42,092 nt of DNA, from contig JBCBTJ010000028.1 of assembly GCA_039818665.1 (NCBI GenBank), forward strand, positions 1 through 42,092, read 5' to 3'. The notes under the pieces are model-generated. The model had not been told where the DNA came from. It worked only from the letters and a program-made list of their open reading frames with translations, and did no database searches. The position numbers were made by a program, and so were the translations under genes. Positions 17,156-23,794 of the stretch are shown here, in pieces; position 1 is the first letter of the stretch, and every line of letters starts with the position of its first letter. Source of the DNA: JBCBTJ01 sp039818665. Lineage in GTDB: Bacteria > Pseudomonadota > Alphaproteobacteria > Caulobacterales > Hyphomonadaceae.

Positions 17156-18067
17156 ATGAGTGACAAACGCGGACTGATCATCCTGCGCGGCGGCGATCGG
17201 AGTCTGCATAAGAGCTGGCTCGCCGGCCCGGAGGCCCGCACCTGGTCGCTCCACATCAGTTATTACGGCAAGAACGAGCAGCCTGACACGTGCGGACAGA
17301 GCGACGTCACCTGGTCGAACGACGGCGGCCGGTCCAAATACGCCGGCCTCGCCGAGTGCCTGAAGAACAATGATTTCGACCTCGAACGCTACGACTATAT
17401 CGCCATCCCCGACGACGACATCCTGACCTCCACCAAGAACTGGAACCGCGGCTTCGAGCTGTGCCGCATGTACGGTCTCGGCGCCGCCCAGCTCGCCAAC
17501 CACATCGACAGCTTCTTCACCCAGGACATCACCCTGGCCCGCCCGAATGTCCGCCTGCGCTATGTCACGCGGATCGAAAGCCAGATCCCGATCTTCCGCA
17601 CCGATGTCTTCAAACGCCTGGCCGAGTACTTCCCGAAAGAGGGCAATCTCTGGGGCATGGACTATGTCGCGCCTTACGTGCTGCGCGACGAGCCGCGCTC
17701 CATGGCCATCCTCGACGAGGCGGTGGGCCTGCACACGCGCGCCCACGGCGTCGGCGCCATGTACGCCAAACACCGCGCCGAAAAGACCGACATGTTCGCG
17801 ATCCAAAGCCAATTCCTGCAACAGACCGGCATCCCCGAAGTCCCCGCCGAAATCGTCGGCGCGCTGGACCTCAACGGCCAGGAGATCGCAAGTCTGTGGC
17901 CGTTGAAGCGCCGGCGCGTCCGCGCCAAGCTCCAACAGATGTGGCGCGAACGGCGCGGCATCGTCTCGATAGCCCACAACGACTCCAAACAGCTGAAAAC
18001 GCTGCGCCGTTTCCCAGGCATGCCGGACTTGCCGCTGCTCAGCTTAGACGCGGCGCGCTCAGCCTGA
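17156..18067 (+). CDS. DUF707-like protein (putative glycosyltransferase-like)
   Basis: This 303-residue protein begins RGLIILRGGDRSLHKSWL and continues with LHISYYGKN, YDYIAIPDDDILTS (about 81-94) and LWGMDYVAPYVL. That order recalls bacterial DUF707 proteins: a 'GD.SLH..W' start, an acidic D-x-D-like motif and a 'GWG.D' motif. DUF707 is better known from plants and has no firmly established activity. The D-D-D motif and the GT-A-like order suggest a glycosyltransferase, which is inference. The ATG at 17156 is used because homology starts there and GGGG lies upstream; the frame stays open far upstream but that overlaps the opposite-strand gene. It is divergent from the polysaccharide operon and probably belongs to it. 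Confidence 0.7.
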   Translation: MSDKRGLIILRGGDRSLHKSWLAGPEARTWSLHISYYGKNEQPDTCGQSDVTWSNDGGRSKYAGLAECLKNNDFDLERYDYIAIPDDDILTSTKNWNRGFELCRMYGLGAAQLANHIDSFFTQDITLARPNVRLRYVTRIESQIPIFRTDVFKRLAEYFPKEGNLWGMDYVAPYVLRDEPRSMAILDEAVGLHTRAHGVGAMYAKHRAEKTDMFAIQSQFLQQTGIPEVPAEIVGALDLNGQEIASLWPLKRRRVRAKLQQMWRERRGIVSIAHNDSKQLKTLRRFPGMPDLPLLSLDAARSA

Positions 18068-18213
18068 CGAGCGCATCACGCATTGCCAATGCGGGCGCGC
18101 CGCGCTAATCGCACCGCATGCGTTCTTAATTTCAGACCGATCCCCGCTCGCGCGCCCACAGAGGCGGCTCCGACACGTGTCTGAATTTGGAACCTCACTT
18201 GATCTTTCGAACA

Positions 18214-19404
18214 ATGCGATCCGTCGCCACGACCTATATCGTGTGGACGTGCCTGCGGGCGGTGTTTCACCGTGGCTGGTGGCTCGCCGCCAGCCTGTAC
18301 TTGGTCCTCGAGGCCGGCCTCAGTCCTGTTCAACTCGTGCTTCTTGGAACCGCCCAAGGGCTCACTGTCCTCGCCTTTGAGATCCCCGCAGGCCTGGTCG
18401 CCGACAATTACAGCCGCAAATGGTCGATCGTCGTCTCCCATGTGCTCATGGGAAGCGGCATGCTGGTCACCGGATTGGTCACGTCTTTCCCGGCCTTGGT
18501 CATCGCGCAAATGCTGTGGGGGCTGGCGTGGACGTTCTCGTCCGGGGCCGATGTCGCTTGGCTCTCGGACGAGTTGGATCAGCCCGACGACACTGGCCGG
18601 CTGCTCGGTCGGGCCGCCGGATGGGGCCAGGTCGGCGCTGCGGCGGGCATCATTCTTTTCGGAGCGCTGGCCTGGCTCACATCGCTGTCGACGGCGATCG
18701 TCACCGCCGGCGCGATGATGTTGGGCTTAGGCCTCTATGTCGTTTTCGGCTTTACCGAACACCGGTTCTCGCGCAGCGACATTGTCGGCGCCGGGACCTT
18801 GTCGACCACTTTGAGACACGGCCTGAAAGCGGTCCGGTCGGACACGTCGATCATCATCGTCCTGGCCGTAACCTTCCTCGTAAACGGCGCCGACGAAGTG
18901 TTCTCAAGGCTGCTTCCCAAAGGCCTTCTCGACCTCGGATTGCCCCAGGCGCAGGACCCGGTGTTATGGCTCACGGCACTCGGCTTGGTCACCCTCGGCG
19001 TCGGCGCAGTCGCGCTGCGTCTGGTTGAGAACGGTTTGGCCGATGAACCGTCGCTGCGGCGGCTATACCTCGCGGGCGGCCTGCTCGGCGTAGGCGGCCT
19101 CCTGCTGTTCGCGGCCGCCCCCGACAATTGGTCGGCGATGGCGGGCGCGATCCTCGTCCATGGGATTGCTTGGAACATCCTGCGCGTCGTCGGGGTCGTC
19201 TGGATCAATGGACGATCTGCCAGCCGCGAAAGGGCGACGCTTCAGTCGTTTCTGTCGCAAGCGGAAAACCTTGGCGAAGTGGTTCTCGGCCTCGCGCTCG
19301 GCCTCGTCGCCGAGTTCGCCGGCATACCGCTGGCGATCGCGGGCGCGGCGCTCCTCGTCGCCATAGCGGTTAAGCTGATGACGGGGCTGCGGCCAGACGT
19401 CTGA
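18214..19404 (+). CDS. Major facilitator superfamily transporter
   Basis: This 396-residue membrane protein has about twelve hydrophobic segments. After the second helix it shows the MFS motif A equivalent (GLVADNYSRKWSIV, about 62-75). The substrate cannot be inferred; the family covers drug efflux, sugar and siderophore export. The ATG at 18214 (MRSVATTYIVW) is the likeliest start; a TTG at 18187 would add nine residues, and neither has a strong Shine-Dalgarno. The genes on both sides give no hint of substrate. Confidence 0.85.
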   Translation: MRSVATTYIVWTCLRAVFHRGWWLAASLYLVLEAGLSPVQLVLLGTAQGLTVLAFEIPAGLVADNYSRKWSIVVSHVLMGSGMLVTGLVTSFPALVIAQMLWGLAWTFSSGADVAWLSDELDQPDDTGRLLGRAAGWGQVGAAAGIILFGALAWLTSLSTAIVTAGAMMLGLGLYVVFGFTEHRFSRSDIVGAGTLSTTLRHGLKAVRSDTSIIIVLAVTFLVNGADEVFSRLLPKGLLDLGLPQAQDPVLWLTALGLVTLGVGAVALRLVENGLADEPSLRRLYLAGGLLGVGGLLLFAAAPDNWSAMAGAILVHGIAWNILRVVGVVWINGRSASRERATLQSFLSQAENLGEVVLGLALGLVAEFAGIPLAIAGAALLVAIAVKLMTGLRPDV

Positions 19405-19462
19405 ACGGCCCGCTTCGCCCCAATTTATCCACCCCCTCGCGCCCTCGGCCTAAACTCCCCCC

Positions 19463-20101
19463 ATGACCGTCGCCTCGACCACTGCGCCCGCCGCCCGCCA
19501 GTTCGGCATCGCGCTCTGGTCGAACGTGCTGACGCGGGACGATGCGCATCTCGCGCCGAAGATCATCACCAAGGCCGCCGCCAAGCGCCTGCGCCGCGGG
19601 ATCCGCGCGCTGGAAGCCTTCGTGCGCCGGGTCCTGATCCTGCTCGCCCTGGAGCTCGAGCCGGGTCTCAAACCCTCCGACAAAGAGCCCTGCGGCTATC
19701 GCTATCCGAAGCGGCCGCGGGGGCCGCTGCCGAGCGTGCCGATCTTCACCGGCGAGGGCATCCCGTTGGAAAGTTTCAATTTTCCAAAGTCAGGGCGCGC
19801 CTATGCCTGGCGCCCGGACGGCGTCCCGGCCTTTCCGCTCCTGCGCAAACTCATCGTCCTGAAAGACATCCTCGACGACCCGGCGTCCCGCGCCAAACGC
19901 CTCGCCTTTCACCTTGCAAGAAAGCGCCCCGGGCTGCTGGTCGCGCCGGACGTCGGCAAGGGCCTCGTCCCTAGCCGCTACGGCACGGAAGTCTCCGCCC
20001 TCTACCACGCCTTCGGCTTCGAAATCCTCGAGCTGAGCCGCGCCCGGCCGCCTCCGCTGCCGCCGGCTTTGCGGGCGAGGCCGCGCATTCGCGTGCTGTG
20101 A
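19463..20101 (+). CDS. Conserved hypothetical protein
   Basis: This 212-residue protein is rich in Arg, Pro and Leu, with no signal peptide. One moderately hydrophobic helix lies around VRRVLILLALELEPGL (54-69), and basic stretches flank it. I do not recognise a family. Codon use looks like that of the neighbouring genes and no competing gene covers the opposite strand. It is followed by an intergenic repeat region. Proteins of this look occur as uncharacterised alphaproteobacterial genes, but I cannot name one. Confidence 0.6.
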   Translation: MTVASTTAPAARQFGIALWSNVLTRDDAHLAPKIITKAAAKRLRRGIRALEAFVRRVLILLALELEPGLKPSDKEPCGYRYPKRPRGPLPSVPIFTGEGIPLESFNFPKSGRAYAWRPDGVPAFPLLRKLIVLKDILDDPASRAKRLAFHLARKRPGLLVAPDVGKGLVPSRYGTEVSALYHAFGFEILELSRARPPPLPPALRARPRIRVL

Positions 20102-20176
20102 GACCCGGACTTATCCAACAAAATCGCGCGTGAAGCTCGGGCCTCGGGAGACGCGCCTCTGCCCGCAATTTCGTTC

Positions 20177-20290
20177 CGTCACCCTCGACGGGCGGAGCCC
20201 GTCTGAGGGCCCATCTCTGAACAGCGCCGATCGCGCTCCGGGAGAGGTTCCGAGCTGGGCCCTCAGACCGCTTCGCGGTCGAGGGTGACG
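20177..20290. repeat. Palindromic intergenic element
   Basis: Two long arms (20177-20213 and 20256-20290) are inverted copies: both read CGTCACCCTCGAC, a small variable hairpin, then GTCTGAGGGCCCA when aligned. Each arm carries its own mini-hairpin (GGGCGGAGCCC on the left, CGCTTCGCG-type on the right), giving a cruciform-like, compound fold. The middle (20214-20255) is unrelated. This resembles the 'CCCTCGAC...GTCTGAGGGCCC' intergenic palindromes seen repeatedly in Caulobacterales-like genomes (REP/MITE-like). Confidence 0.75.
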
Positions 20291-20309
20291 CAGAACTGAA
20301 GGCGCGGCG

Positions 20310-20444
20310 CAAAGCCCCCCACAATCGACCGCGCCGGCGCAGGGCGCCCGAGCGCAGCGAGGATCAGCGCCCGAGCAAAACAAAAAACGCCCGCAGCGGC
20401 CGAGGCGAAGCCTCAAACAGCGGCGAGCAAGCCAAAGAGACTCC
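20310..20444. repeat. Dispersed intergenic repeat, copy B
   Basis: This shares its start and end blocks with 118-204 but is longer in the middle, which contains two short GC-rich blocks around 20344-20420. Together with copy A it suggests a dispersed, degenerate element that tends to lie beside the palindromic element. Confidence 0.5.
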
Positions 20445-20528
20445 CGAGCAAAACCAAAGACTACCCTCCCCCGAGCAAACTCCAGCCTCGCGGTTCTCTT
20501 TGTCGCCGTCCCGCCCTAGAAAGCGCAT

Positions 20529-21002
20529 ATGACCCGGACCCTCCTTTGCATCGCCGCTCTCGCCCTGTCGGCCTGCGCCACGCAGCCGGCGCCCTATGGC
20601 CCGGCGACGCGCGCCGGCGCGCAAGGCTATACCGATCAAGCGATCGAATCCGGCCGGTACAGGGTAGGCTATCGCGCGCTCTCAGCGCTCGACGCGCAAA
20701 CCGGCGCGCTGCGCCGAGCCGCGGAGCTGACGCTCGCCGAAGGCGGCGACTGGTTCCAGATCGTCAGCGCCTATTCCGAAACCGAACCCGGCCGCGGGCC
20801 CTCCTCCTCCGTCTCCATTGGCGGCGGCACGGGTGGTCGGCGCTCCGGCGTGGGCGTCGGCGTCGGGATCGGTTTTCCCGTCGGCGGCGATCAATCCGGC
20901 GCGAGCGAGCATGTCATCGAGATCGTCACAGGCGACGGCGCGACGCCGGACGACCCCGACATCTACGACGCCCGCTCGGTGCTCGAGACCGCGATTTTCT
21001 GA
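20529..21002 (+). CDS. CC0125/CC1285-type lipoprotein
   Basis: This 157-residue secreted lipoprotein has a type II signal peptide (MTRTLLCIAALALSAC) with the lipobox LSAC and lipidated C16. The mature part has the pattern 'PYGPA...GYTDQ.IESGRYRVGYR...AELTL..G.DWFQIV', which matches a small alphaproteobacterial lipoprotein family typified by Caulobacter CC0125/CC1285. A Gly/Ser-rich stretch (about 100-120) precedes a final beta-rich segment ending VLETAIF. The function is unknown, and it acts at a periplasmic membrane face. The next gene starts directly after its stop (TGA then ATG), so they are probably co-transcribed. Confidence 0.8.
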   Translation: MTRTLLCIAALALSACATQPAPYGPATRAGAQGYTDQAIESGRYRVGYRALSALDAQTGALRRAAELTLAEGGDWFQIVSAYSETEPGRGPSSSVSIGGGTGGRRSGVGVGVGIGFPVGGDQSGASEHVIEIVTGDGATPDDPDIYDARSVLETAIF

Positions 21003-21500
21003 ATGCCGGCGCCGCCGGAGATATTGAGGCGGCTCTTCGCCCGGCCTCAGCACGGCGGCTGGGCCTACGGGCTCGGCGCCTTTGTCGTTTTCGGCGCTTT
21101 CGCCGCCGCATTCGGCCTCGCTTCCGGCCTCTATACCTGGTCGCCGACGCTGGACGGACTTTGGAAGACCGCCTTGATCGCGATCGTCCTGCCCGCCCTC
21201 GGCGAGGAGCTTGTCTTCCGCGGACCGCTGCTGGCGGTCTCGGAGCAGACGGCGAAATTGGCCGCCGGCCCCCTGCTGGCCCTGTTCGTCCTCTGGCACC
21301 CTTTGAACGCGGCGCTGTTCCTGCCGGAGGCGCGCGAGCTGTTCTACGATCTCCGCTTTCTCGCGAACGCTGCGGCGCTGGGCGCGGCGTGCACATACGC
21401 CACGCTTCGCGCCCGCTCGCTCTGGCCGGCGATCGCGCTTCACTGGGCGGCGGTGGTCGCTTGGAAGGGCCTCTTCGGCGGGCCGGCCTTCTTCGGATGA
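21003..21500 (+). CDS. CPBP-family intramembrane metalloprotease (CAAX protease-like)
   Basis: This 165-residue membrane protein carries the ABI/CPBP motifs: GEELVFRG (E68, E69 and R73), FVLWHPLNA (H99) and ALHWA (H147). These histidines and glutamates would hold the metal and catalyse proteolysis inside the membrane; bacterial members process peptides or modify prenylated substrates. About four or five membrane helices are visible. The gene is shorter than typical (200-300 residues) and seems to hold only the core. It follows the lipoprotein with no gap. The biological target is unknown. Confidence 0.8.
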   Translation: MPAPPEILRRLFARPQHGGWAYGLGAFVVFGAFAAAFGLASGLYTWSPTLDGLWKTALIAIVLPALGEELVFRGPLLAVSEQTAKLAAGPLLALFVLWHPLNAALFLPEARELFYDLRFLANAAALGAACTYATLRARSLWPAIALHWAAVVAWKGLFGGPAFFG

Positions 21501-21520
21501 GGATCGCCGCCGCGGTCCTG

Positions 21521-21537
21521 TTTACGCGCGATTAACC
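21521..21537 (+). promoter_or_regulatory. CtrA-like box before the first DUF11 gene
   Basis: TTTA-N7-TTAACC matches the CtrA full site (TTAA-N7-TTAA) in all but one base. It lies 48 bp before the ATG at 21585. CtrA is the cell-cycle and surface-structure regulator of many alphaproteobacteria. That CtrA acts here is inference. Confidence 0.5.
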
Positions 21538-21584
21538 GACGCAGCGGAAAACCACGGGCCAGAACATCCTTTCGGAGCTTACCA

Positions 21585-22061
21585 ATGACACGCTTTGCGA
21601 TCTCCGCGATCTCGATGCTCGCCGCGCTGGCCGCGCCCGCGGCGGCCGAGGGCATGACGGCCAAGCAGACGGTCGCGCGCCTGGTCGTGGTCGAAACCGA
21701 CGACGGCCGCAAAACGTCGACCTTGGCGCCCGCCGACAAAGTCGCGCCTGGCGAGGAAGTCGTTTACGCGATCGACTACCGCAACACCGGCTCGGACGCC
21801 GCCGACAATGTCTCGCTGGTCATGCCGATCCCGGACGAAGTGGTCTATGTCGAAGACTCCGCCACGAGCGGCGCCGGACGCGTCGAATTTTCGGCCGATA
21901 ATGGCGGCACCTTCGCCCCCCGCGACGAACTTATCATCGGCGCCGGAAGCCGCCGGCACACAGCGCTCGCCGAGGACATCACCCATGTGCGCTGGACGTT
22001 CGCCGACGCGGTCGCGCCAGGCGCGTCGGGCCAAGTCCTGTTCCACGCCATTGTTCGGTAA
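21585..22061 (+). CDS. Small secreted DUF11-type protein
   Basis: This 158-residue protein has a signal peptide (residues 1-21, cleaved after APAAA) and one beta-sandwich module. The core 'L.P.DKVAPGEEVVYAIDYRNTGSDAADNVSLVMPIPDEVVYVEDSAT' is the standard DUF11/TIGR01451 opening, where a 'G..v.Y.i...N.G...a.nv.v.d.lP' pattern is usual. It ends VRWTFADAVAPGASGQVLFHAIV, a typical last strand pair. It lacks a membrane anchor or sorting signal, so it is probably periplasmic or extracellular. A strong terminator follows, so it forms its own transcription unit. Confidence 0.8.
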   Translation: MTRFAISAISMLAALAAPAAAEGMTAKQTVARLVVVETDDGRKTSTLAPADKVAPGEEVVYAIDYRNTGSDAADNVSLVMPIPDEVVYVEDSATSGAGRVEFSADNGGTFAPRDELIIGAGSRRHTALAEDITHVRWTFADAVAPGASGQVLFHAIVR

Positions 22062-22085
22062 ACACGCCCTCTTGCGGGGTTGAGG

Positions 22086-22118
22086 AACGCGCCGGCGCTG
22101 TCCGGCGCGTTTTCTTTT
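22086..22118 (+). terminator. Intrinsic terminator after the small DUF11 gene
   Basis: Ten-base perfect arms (22086-22095 and 22102-22111) with a six-base loop are followed by TTTCTTTTT. It lies 25 bases after the stop codon. This is a textbook Rho-independent terminator. Confidence 0.9.
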
Positions 22119-22178
22119 TGCGGCCTGGCGCGCATTCGCGGCGAATTTTCCACCCCATGCGCCGCCGCGGCGCCAGCC

Positions 22179-22193
22179 TTAATCGAGCATTAA
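22179..22193 (+). promoter_or_regulatory. CtrA box (TTAA-N7-TTAA) before the second DUF11 gene
   Basis: The exact CtrA consensus spacing is present: TTAA at 22179-22182, seven bases, TTAA at 22190-22193. It is part of a perfect inverted repeat CCTTAAT-N5-ATTAAGG (22177-22195), 51 bp before the start codon at 22246. Regulation by CtrA is inferred from the motif alone. Confidence 0.55.
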
Positions 22194-22245
22194 GGGAATC
22201 CAGCGAAATCAAGGGTGTTAGACAAAAAATCCGCGAGTCAGACCT

Positions 22246-23538
22246 ATGCGCCTCACCCAAGCCAAGCGACCTTATGGTCTGCTTCTCAGAACGACTGCGG
22301 CGTCCACGGCCGCGCTCGCCTTCGCCGGCGTCGCCGCCGCTGACGGCACCGACGCCGGAACCTCGGTCGAGAACACGTTCTCGCTCAGCTATTCTGCGGG
22401 CGGCGCGTCTCAGCCGGTGATCACCAACGACACCGACACCGCAATCCCGGGCGCCGACGTTCAGGGCACGGAAACACTGTTTACGGTCGACCGCCTGGTC
22501 GACCACACGGTGACCGCGACGAACTCGCCCCTCGCCGTCGGCGCGGGCGCGGACCCGGCGGCGGTCCCCGCCCCCTCGCCGCTGCCAGTGCTTGAATTCA
22601 CCGTCGAAAACACCGGCAACGACACCCAGTCATACTCGCTGCTCCTGGTCGACCCTGCGGGCGATGTCTTCGACGCGACCGGTCTGACCTTGACGTACTT
22701 CTTAGACACCAACGCCAACGGCGATCCGTTCGACGACGGCGGCGCGGGCGTCGCGATCGTCCAAACCCCGACCGCCACCGCCACCACGACGGATGTCGTG
22801 CCGGACATCGCCGAGGACGCGGTGTTCGGCGTTCGCGTGACGGGCACGATCCCCACCGAGTCGGCGCCGTCGACGCCATTGGTCGAAGGCGACACCGACG
22901 ACATCGTCTTGATCGCCCAAGCGCGCGATCCGTCCGAGTGGGCGCTGCAGGCGACAAGCCCGGCCACCGCCGGCACAGCCTCTGCCGGCGACATCACGGC
23001 CGCCGATACGGGCGGCAACACAGAGACGGGCGTGGCGGAAAACGTGCTGGCCGATGAAGCCGGCACGACGTCGGAAGCCGCGAATGACGGCCTCCACTCC
23101 GACACGGGCACGTTCACCATCGCATCGCCCGGTCTCCTGGCCGAAAAAGATGTCATCGTGATCGCCACCGAAGGCACGCTGCCGGCTTTTGACTGCGCTG
23201 TAGACGCCGCGGTGACACCCGCCTACGCCGTCCCGGACGCTTGCATCGAATACGAAATCAAAGTCACGAACACCGGGACGCTGGCGAGTTCTGTCGCCAG
23301 CGGCATCACGCTGACCGACGTCCTGCCCACGGGCGTGCGCTATGTCGGCGCGACGTTCACCGGCTTCGACGCGGCGCCCGCGCCGACCCTCACCGAACCC
23401 GCGCTGGGCACGGTCTGCGATGGCGCGCCCGCCGCTGGAACCGCGTGCACCGTCACGCTCAGCGGCGCAACGCTGTCGCCCGTTGTCGGCGCCACCGACG
23501 CCGAAGCGTTTCTAAGAATACGCGCGCACGTCGAATAG
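22246..23538 (+). CDS. Secreted DUF11-repeat surface protein
   Basis: This 430-residue protein has a long signal peptide (MRLTQAKRP..., cleaved about residue 32 after GVAAA). It has two or more DUF11-like beta modules: an N-terminal one around 85-160 (LEFTVENTGNDTQSYSLLLVDPAGD) and a clear C-terminal one at about 325-430 (ACIEYEIKVTNTGTLASSVASGITLTDVLPTGVRYVGAT). Composition is rich in Ala, Thr, Asp and Gly with few charged basic residues, typical of surface adhesin-like proteins. Three cysteine-containing segments in the last 120 residues could form disulfides. Its own terminator and CtrA-like box suggest separate control. It probably sits outside the cell or on the outer membrane. Confidence 0.8.
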   Translation: MRLTQAKRPYGLLLRTTAASTAALAFAGVAAADGTDAGTSVENTFSLSYSAGGASQPVITNDTDTAIPGADVQGTETLFTVDRLVDHTVTATNSPLAVGAGADPAAVPAPSPLPVLEFTVENTGNDTQSYSLLLVDPAGDVFDATGLTLTYFLDTNANGDPFDDGGAGVAIVQTPTATATTTDVVPDIAEDAVFGVRVTGTIPTESAPSTPLVEGDTDDIVLIAQARDPSEWALQATSPATAGTASAGDITAADTGGNTETGVAENVLADEAGTTSEAANDGLHSDTGTFTIASPGLLAEKDVIVIATEGTLPAFDCAVDAAVTPAYAVPDACIEYEIKVTNTGTLASSVASGITLTDVLPTGVRYVGATFTGFDAAPAPTLTEPALGTVCDGAPAAGTACTVTLSGATLSPVVGATDAEAFLRIRAHVE

Positions 23539-23563
23539 AACGCGCAACAATACAAACCTCTTC

Positions 23564-23589
23564 AAACCCTCGCCTCGGCGAGGGTTTTT
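23564..23589 (+). terminator. Intrinsic terminator after the second DUF11 gene
   Basis: The arms AAACCCTCGCC (23564-23574) and GGCGAGGGTTT (23577-23587) are perfect inverted copies, followed by TTTTTC. It lies 25 bases past the stop. The T-run partly overlaps the stem. Confidence 0.85.
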
Positions 23590-23653
23590 CGTTTCCGGGC
23601 CGCCCAAACAAGGGCGCGCCGACCGAAGTCTTTCCAAGACGTTAAGCCTGTAG

Positions 23654-23673
23654 ATCAAAACACGCGTTTTGAT
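23654..23673. promoter_or_regulatory. Perfect palindrome ATCAAAAC-N4-GTTTTGAT
   Basis: Eight-base perfect arms with a four-base spacer lie 122 bp before the giant surface-protein gene. The arms contain TCAAAAC/GTTTTGA, which recur at 33697-33719 before the SatD-like gene. It may be a dimeric operator or a small RNA hairpin; no regulator can be assigned. Confidence 0.45.
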
Positions 23674-23794
23674 TTTCGCGGGCATTCACCATGATCTGCG
23701 ATGACTCTCCTCAACAAACCGGTCCGGGCGCGCCTCGGGCCAAATAAAAAACTGCGTCGAGCCAACGCGCCGGCGCTAGAGTCGGTGATGTCCC

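Larger units (their letters stand above)
20102..20528. other. Long intergenic region carrying repeats
   Basis: These 427 bases hold no convincing gene. They contain a 114-bp palindromic element (20177-20290) and a second dispersed repeat (20310-20444) related to the window's left end. A TTATCCAAC at about 20110 is a weak, isolated DnaA-like box. The promoter of the lipoprotein gene at 20529 should lie in the last 80 bases, but I cannot place it. Confidence 0.6.

Noticed and set aside
18079..18093. Hairpin CGCATT-GCC-AATGCG as a terminator after the DUF707-like gene
   Set aside because: No T-run follows; the next bases are GC-rich.
8866..20118. Isolated DnaA-box-like sites (about 8871, 19424 and 20110)
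   Set aside because: Each is a single near match, far apart, without AT-rich unwinding DNA or dnaA/hemE/gidA neighbours, so no origin is supported.
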